From JAVBOJ01 sp031550755 (GTDB taxonomy: Bacteria > Bacillota > Clostridia > Oscillospirales > UBA929), in contig JAVBOJ010000026.1 in the NCBI GenBank assembly GCA_031550755.1, positions 1 to 11,041 of the forward strand: a DNA stretch of 11,041 bases, read 5' to 3'. The notes beneath the pieces were generated by a model. That model was not told the DNA's origin. It did not search any database and was given only the letters and a program-made list of their open reading frames with translations. This document shows, one piece after another, positions 7,587 to 11,041 of this stretch. Within the stretch, counting starts at the first letter, position 1. The number at the start of each line of letters is the position of its first letter. A program made the translations under genes and the position numbers.

Positions 7587-7633
7587 AAAAGCAATGGAGG
7601 ACCACGCCGTACGGCAACGGTGTGGCCCTCCAT
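7587..7633 (-). terminator. Terminator-like long hairpin after the SLH-transglutaminase gene
   Basis: Arms at 7617-7633 and 7594-7610 form a 17-position stem on the minus strand with one G-U wobble, one A-C mismatch and a 6-base loop. It is followed by TGC and then TTTT. It begins 8 bases after the stop codon at 7642, the usual position of an intrinsic terminator. The T-run is short and offset by three bases, so efficiency may be partial, which could explain the second terminator about 70 bases on. Confidence 0.7.
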
Positions 7634-7641
7634 ACTACGCG

Positions 7642-9294
7642 CTAGTCCTTCGGGATTCTTTGAATATGGCTGGAGTCGAATACCGTCGTGCACTTGGGAT
7701 ACAGGTCATTGATCGGCGTATGGGCCGTCTCTCCGCCGTCCTGAAACTCTGCGTCAGTTTTCAGAAAATAGCCATAGTTGCCCCCCCCTGTCAAACCAAG
7801 GCTGTCGTCCCATGTACAGTCGAGGTTGTAGTAGCTGCCGTTCATTTTCACGATGTTGTAGGCGTGATCCCCTTCGATCAGGGAAAGGACCCAATAGCAT
7901 TCGATGCCGATGCATCTTGAAAGCAAATAATAGCTGTAGGAGTAATCCTCACACACGCCATAGCCGATTCCGAAAGCCCCCAAGTACTCATACTGTATCC
8001 CGCCCTTGCCGTAATCCATGTGCAGACAAACATAATCGTGCGCAGCTTTGATTTTGTCGAAATCCGTACTGCAAGTCCGATTGATTTCATCGCTGGCGGA
8101 TTTTAAATTCTTAATAAAGTTTTGTGTGCCCTCGGGAAGCGTTTCAAAGATCACGGCGCGGCGATTCAGCGCGTCAAGCCCTTCTCGCACATCAAATCGT
8201 ACGAGGTATAAAGATGTGAGTTTGTTTTTTGACACGCTGTACAGGGTGTACCCGGCCAGCTTTTGCTCAGGCATGAGAAAAAACGAATAATCGTCGGTGA
8301 GGGAGTGAATTTGGGCGCGGGCTACTCCCAGATTGGAAAAGTCATACTTGCCCTGTATGCTTGAGAAATCAACCCCTTTTTTTATGTACACATGTGAATA
8401 TGACATTGTCTTCGCGCTGTATGTCGTGTACGCCTTCAGCTCCTCCAGCGTATTGGCGACATACCCGCCCGGAAAGGCCGGGCTCAGTGAAAACCGGCCG
8501 GACACCACGCTCCTGGGGCAATACACCTCACCCGCCAGCGCGTCGTCGGCGACAATGAGGTCGCCATTTATTTTCGCCTTGCTCAGATCCACGCCGGAGC
8601 ACAAAACGGTGACATTGCCGTCATAGCTCTGCGCGTATGTTCCGGGCGCGGTGATGAGCGTGCCGAAAACCCGGGCGATCATGGTGATGGCTTCGGCCCT
8701 CGTAAGATTGTCAAACGGCCTGAAGGCGCCGTTGTTTCCCATGAGATATCCGCGATCCTTCAAATATTGTATCGCGTTTCGGGTATATTCTCCGTTCAGG
8801 CTGCCGGTATCCAAAAAGGAAGGCGTCAGCGCGGTATATCCGTAGAGAATGTAATCCAGGCCCTCCTGGCCATACAAAACCCGGCACAGAATGTTGGCCG
8901 CGTCCATACGCCTGGCCGGCGCGCTCATGCCATAATCTCCGTCCCATCCGTAGGAAAGCCCCCAGATGAGATCCTTCGCGGCCAGGTTGTTGACCGCCTG
9001 CGCATACCAGGAGCCCGGCTTAATTTTGTCTGCCGGAATTACGGTGTTGTTGTGCAGGCGAAGCAGGCGATTGATTACCGTGCACAATTCCGCCTTTGTC
9101 AGAGGGTCGTTTGGCCTGAATTTCCCGTTGTTACCGGCCAGAATGCCTTGCCCGGCCCATTTTGTAATAATCTCCTGCGCCCAGTGTCCCTTGATGTCAG
9201 TAAACGCGGGTGCAGTGTCCGCGAGTGCCAAGGGTGTACATAGCGCTGTCAAAAGGCAGATGCAAAGAACGGCGGCCAGTATTTTCTTGAACAT
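7642..9294 (-). CDS. Secreted SLH-domain protein with transglutaminase-like domain
   Basis: The 550-residue protein begins with a signal peptide (1-25: two lysines, a hydrophobic core, cleavage probably after ALA). Three SLH repeats follow: about 31-75 (FTDIKGHWA, then FRPNDPLTKAE), a degenerate one at about 95-140, and about 160-212 (FRPFDNLTRAE). SLH repeats normally bind pyruvylated cell-wall polymers, so it is likely held on the outer surface. Residues 225-420 are unassigned. Residues about 405-500 are a transglutaminase-like (papain-fold) core with Cys448 in GYGVCEDYS, His477 in EGDHAYN and Asp492 in NLDCTW, a complete triad. Such domains act as proteases, cross-linkers or amidases, and the substrate here is unknown. 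The ATG at 9294 has GGAGG close upstream. It is a single-gene unit with its own promoter and terminators. A G8 run (coding strand; C8 at 7781-7788) lies near the 3' end, after the triad. Confidence 0.9.
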   Translation of the reverse strand: MFKKILAAVLCICLLTALCTPLALADTAPAFTDIKGHWAQEIITKWAGQGILAGNNGKFRPNDPLTKAELCTVINRLLRLHNNTVIPADKIKPGSWYAQAVNNLAAKDLIWGLSYGWDGDYGMSAPARRMDAANILCRVLYGQEGLDYILYGYTALTPSFLDTGSLNGEYTRNAIQYLKDRGYLMGNNGAFRPFDNLTRAEAITMIARVFGTLITAPGTYAQSYDGNVTVLCSGVDLSKAKINGDLIVADDALAGEVYCPRSVVSGRFSLSPAFPGGYVANTLEELKAYTTYSAKTMSYSHVYIKKGVDFSSIQGKYDFSNLGVARAQIHSLTDDYSFFLMPEQKLAGYTLYSVSKNKLTSLYLVRFDVREGLDALNRRAVIFETLPEGTQNFIKNLKSASDEINRTCSTDFDKIKAAHDYVCLHMDYGKGGIQYEYLGAFGIGYGVCEDYSYSYYLLSRCIGIECYWVLSLIEGDHAYNIVKMNGSYYNLDCTWDDSLGLTGGGNYGYFLKTDAEFQDGGETAHTPINDLYPKCTTVFDSSHIQRIPKD

Positions 9295-9385
9295 TGTTTC
9301 CTCCGGTACAAAAATTCTTTATATGACGATATGGAACTCCATTTATTTCGCGCAGTTCGTTTCGAGCTTCACCAGCGTCTCCTAT

Positions 9386-9414
9386 AGTATAAAGCCTAAC
9401 CGTTGCTGCGTCCA
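9386..9414 (-). promoter_or_regulatory. Probable promoter of the SLH-transglutaminase gene
   Basis: On the minus strand TGGACG (9409-9414, four of six bases match the -35 consensus) and TATACT (9386-9391) are spaced by 17 bases. The predicted start is near 9379, giving a leader of about 85 bases before the ATG at 9294. The leader contains a short perfect palindrome, ATGGAGTTCCAT, of unknown role. I see no riboswitch signature. Confidence 0.5.
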
Positions 9415-9436
9415 TAACAATAAATAAATTCCATAA

Positions 9437-9468
9437 CGCCTATATTTTTCTTATCGTAAAAATAGGCG
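9437..9468 (-). terminator. Hairpin closing the paralogue array, possible terminator
   Basis: Arms CGCCTAT plus ATTTT and AAAA plus ATAGGCG pair with one bulged base and a small loop. On the minus strand the stem is followed by TTATGGAATTTATTT, which is T-rich but not a clean T-run. Its position, after the last remnant of the array and before the SLH promoter, suits a weak intrinsic terminator. Confidence 0.45.
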
Positions 9469-9486
9469 ATGGGGAAGAGAGAAACT

Positions 9487-9700
9487 TTACGCAAAGCATA
9501 AAAAAAGTAATTTTTGCGAGACCGCTTCCATGCCCCGTCTGATCCCCATCGGGATGATATCGTCGATAAACATTTCATGTTTTGGTTTCGTCCAGCCAAT
9601 TTCGCATAGAACAGAGTCGGTGCTCGGACTGCGCCTTTCGATTTCATTCCTCAGCTTTTCCCACCCCTTACTCAGTTCCGTGAACCTGCTCTATGGTCAT
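9487..9700 (-). pseudogene. Decayed third copy of the tandem paralogue family
   Basis: An ATG at 9700 overlaps the stop of the preceding copy (ATGA), a usual sign of translational coupling, but this frame stops after 10 codons (MTIEQVHGTE). In the frame one base later the sequence continues as ELSKGWEKLR and then NEIERRSPSTDSVLCEIGWT. The last stretch matches NEIEKRRPGTDYVLYEIGGT of the intact copy. Counting from the Met, the spacing to NEIE is the same as from MAID in the full copies if two lost bases are restored, so a small deletion explains the break. After EIGWT the similarity stops; about 33 further residues run to a stop at 9487 and resemble nothing I recognise. No membrane anchor is encoded. 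A different origin for the 3' part cannot be excluded. Confidence 0.6.
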
Positions 9701-9840
9701 TCCCAAAAAGAACTGTGCGACCTCCACGACTCCAAGTCTTCCTCAGACATTTCTCTTACTGCCCCTGTCGCGGCATCCACCCAATAATATTTATCAAACT
9801 TGTTGAGCCTAACAATAAATTCGTCATCACCTTTGCCGTT
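9697..9840 (-). pseudogene. Detached C-terminus of the second paralogue, out of frame
   Basis: Directly after the early stop of the second copy, the frame one base later encodes NGKGDDEFIVRLNKFDKYYW, then VDAATGAVREMSEEDLESW and RSHSSFWE, ending in TGA at 9697. This aligns with the C-terminus of the intact copy, which has WVDAVTGTVREMSEEDIEA and ends HSSFWN. The good conservation of this part shows the frameshift is recent, regulated or a sequencing error. The YWVDAxTGxV pattern is loosely like a PepSY-type ending, but this is a weak resemblance only. Confidence 0.75.
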
Positions 9841-10366
9841 AAAAAATTTTTTTTCCTATGGGCACGCAAAAGTTAAACAAAGCAACAGAACGACTAACTT
9901 CTACACCCCCATATTCTGCGGCAACCCTTTTCATCTCCTCAATGTCAAGCGACCAGTCCTCGACCTTCAAATAGTTGTTCACTTCAAACTGGTTTTGTTG
10001 AAAATTATTGGAAAACTTCATGTTTTGAATAATGCCTTGGACTGTATCCACATCACAAGTAAACTGACAAATACTCCCCTCTTTGTTTTCCCGGAACCGC
10101 CAGTTCATAATCCCTCGCGTATCCTCCGTGTAAGCAATGCCGACAATTTCGTATAAAACATAGTCGGTGCCCGGTCTACGTTTTTTAATCTCATTTTTTA
10201 GCAGTGCATATATTTTTTGGATCGTCTTAATTTCCGGGTCTATCGCCATTTCTCGCGGATACACCCACTGTGGAAGGGGTAAATGAAACAACATTACAGA
10301 AATGATGTAAAGAAGAAGCACCCCTAGAAGGGCTCCCACCCAGAGCTTCCATTTTTTTCGTCTCAT
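9839..10366 (-). CDS. Membrane-anchored protein of unknown function, second paralogue, truncated by frameshift
   Basis: From ATG at 10366 (AAAGGG about 8 bases upstream) the frame encodes 175 residues. A GTG at 10375 would add three residues but leaves poor spacing to a binding site. Residues 1-7 are basic (MRRKKWK) and about 8-28 form one hydrophobic segment, so the protein is probably anchored with its C-terminus outside. The rest is soluble and includes QWVYPREMAIDPEIK, NWRFRENKEGS and NYLKVEDWSLDIEEM. The frame stops after VPIGKKIF inside an A8-T6 homopolymer (9841-9854). Loss of one base, or gain of two, would restore a protein of about 222 residues like its neighbour. I do not recognise the family. 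The gene follows the first copy after a 65-base gap with two hairpins and no clear promoter, so it may be co-transcribed. It is clearly richer in A+T than the core genes. Confidence 0.72.
   Translation of the reverse strand: MRRKKWKLWVGALLGVLLLYIISVMLFHLPLPQWVYPREMAIDPEIKTIQKIYALLKNEIKKRRPGTDYVLYEIVGIAYTEDTRGIMNWRFRENKEGSICQFTCDVDTVQGIIQNMKFSNNFQQNQFEVNNYLKVEDWSLDIEEMKRVAAEYGGVEVSRSVALFNFCVPIGKKIF
10071..10286. repeat. 216-bp near-identical tract, copy in second paralogue
   Basis: This segment aligns without gaps to 10826-11041; by eye I count five mismatches in 216 bases. It covers the region encoding the start of the soluble domain, from about HLPLPQW to the KEGSI motif. To the left (3' of the genes) similarity drops sharply, although both genes continue. 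The right limit is unknown because the other copy meets the window edge. Confidence 0.9.
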
Positions 10367-10401
10367 GTTTTCCACCCTTTACTCCGCGATGTACGGAGGA
10401 T

Positions 10402-10430
10402 AAGCCGGCAAACATTGCGCTTGCCGGCTT
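10402..10430. other. Perfect 10-bp hairpin in the gap between the two paralogues
   Basis: Arms AAGCCGGCAA (10402-10411) and TTGCCGGCTT (10421-10430) pair fully around a 9-base loop. There is no T-run on either strand, so a standard rho-independent terminator is unlikely. A second short stem, CTCCG with CGGAG (10382-10386 and 10394-10398), lies next to the ribosome binding site of the second paralogue. Together they may act as an RNA-processing or translation-modulating structure, which is inference. Confidence 0.5.
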
Positions 10431-10440
10431 GCCACATCTG

Positions 10441-11041
10441 TTAGTTCCAAAAAGAAGAATGTCGCGTTCTCCGCGCCTCTATATCTTCCTCGGACATTTC
10501 TCTCACGGTTCCCGTCACAGCATCCACCCAACAGTTTTCTTCAAAAAATTCCCCGCTAATTATTACATAAAATTCATTATCATGTTTGTCTCTGAAAATA
10601 CTTGTCCTCCCAATAGGAACCCGAAAGTTCATCAAGGTAATCACACGATCGGGTTCTCTGCCAAAATATTCGTAGGCTATCTTTTTCATTTCTTCAATGT
10701 CAAGCGTCCAGTCCTCAACCTTTAAATAGTTACCCGTCTCAAATTGGTCTCTTTCCGGATCGTTATAAAAATTCATATGCAAGACCATGCTTTGGGTTGT
10801 ATCTACAACACAAAAGAATTGCCGGATACTCCCCTCCTTGTTTTCCCGGAACCGCCAGTTCATAATCCCTCGTGTATCCTCCGTGTAAGCAGTGCCGCCA
10901 ATTTCGTATAAAACATAGTCGGTGCCCGGTCTACGTTTTTCAATCTCATTTTTTAGCAGTGCATATATTTTTTGGATCGTCTTAATTTCCGGGTCTATCG
11001 CCATTTCTCGCGGATACACCCACTGTGGAAGGGGTAAATGA
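10441..11041 (-). CDS. Protein of unknown function, first paralogue, N-terminus beyond window
   Basis: The 199 visible residues run from HLPLPQWVYPREM at the right edge to HSSFWN at the stop (10441). The frame is still open at the edge. The GTG within QWVYPRE is not a credible start, because the second paralogue has the same residues well inside the protein, behind a membrane segment. By analogy the missing part should be about 25 residues with a basic start and one transmembrane helix. Visible motifs are NEIEKRRPGTDYVLYEIGGT, NWRFRENKEGS, NYLKVEDWTLDIEEM, MNFRVPIGR and, at the C-terminus, WVDAVTGTVREMSEEDIEA. This copy has no frameshift and is probably the functional one. The family is unrecognised. 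Fold and role are open; an extracytoplasmic domain held at the membrane is the only supported inference. Confidence 0.75.
   Translation of the reverse strand, partial: HLPLPQWVYPREMAIDPEIKTIQKIYALLKNEIEKRRPGTDYVLYEIGGTAYTEDTRGIMNWRFRENKEGSIRQFFCVVDTTQSMVLHMNFYNDPERDQFETGNYLKVEDWTLDIEEMKKIAYEYFGREPDRVITLMNFRVPIGRTSIFRDKHDNEFYVIISGEFFEENCWVDAVTGTVREMSEEDIEARRTRHSSFWN
10826..11041. repeat. 216-bp near-identical tract, copy in first paralogue
   Basis: This is the partner of 10071-10286 in direct orientation, offset by 755 bases. It reaches the right edge of the window with no loss of identity, so the true repeat is probably longer. Recombination between the copies would delete one gene and leave one hybrid gene. 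Confidence 0.9.

Noticed and set aside
9396..9647. Minus-strand 83-codon open frame in the gap before the SLH gene
   Set aside because: The neighbouring frame over the same bases carries the paralogue remnant, and this frame shows no homology or binding site.
9839..9860. Programmed -1 ribosomal frameshift at A AAA AAA
   Set aside because: A -1 shift leads to a frame that does not match the conserved C-terminus. The needed change is +1 (or -2), so the classical -1 slippery mechanism does not fit.
10402..10430. Terminator between the two paralogues
   Set aside because: The stem is strong, but no T-run follows on either strand, so I list it only as a hairpin.
10441..11019. Complete 192-residue protein starting with GTG at 11019
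   Set aside because: The same residues lie inside the second paralogue behind a membrane anchor, and the frame stays open to the window edge, so the gene is 5'-partial.

Overview
The window looks like part of a low-GC-phylum (Firmicutes) genome that is itself G+C-rich, most likely an uncultured gut-type clostridium of the Oscillospiraceae/Ruminococcaceae kind. The signs are strong AGGAGG-type ribosome binding sites before most genes, the gene content (clostridial-type M18 aminopeptidase, long-form Sua5, SLH surface protein, ParB-like protein of clostridial type) and G+C-rich core genes. This placement is an inference from gene type, not from a search. Every gene I can support is on the minus strand, so transcription runs from the right end of the window to the left.

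Right end (about 9430-11041, visibly A+T-rich). This holds a tandem array of three related genes for small proteins of unknown function. The first (10441 to beyond the right edge) is intact where visible. The second (10366 down to 9697) has an N-terminal membrane anchor and is broken by a frameshift in an A/T homopolymer. The third (9700 to 9487) is a short decayed remnant whose ATG overlaps the stop of the second. The first two share a 216-bp tract that is almost identical, while their 3' halves have diverged strongly. A hairpin at 9437-9468 closes the array.

Middle (7642-9294). A monocistronic gene with its own promoter encodes a secreted protein with three S-layer homology (SLH) repeats and a C-terminal transglutaminase-like domain with a complete Cys-His-Asp triad. 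Two hairpins (7594-7633 and 7492-7522) follow it and separate it from the next unit.

Left two thirds (1-7428). A good extended -10 promoter (7399-7428) starts a tightly packed run: prfA (release factor 1), sua5 (tRNA threonylcarbamoyladenosine synthesis), coaE (last step of CoA synthesis), an M18 metallo-aminopeptidase, a DUF4380 mutarotase-fold protein, xylB (xylulokinase) and a ParB-like-domain protein that runs off the left edge. Gaps are 50 bases or less, and prfA/sua5 and coaE/apeB overlap. The first four genes are housekeeping functions (translation, tRNA modification, cofactor supply, peptide turnover). The last three begin after a perfect small palindrome (3241-3259) and may form a sub-operon for pentose or other sugar use. 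No tRNA, rRNA, CRISPR array or transposase gene was found. The least understood part of the window is the tandem paralogue array at the right end.
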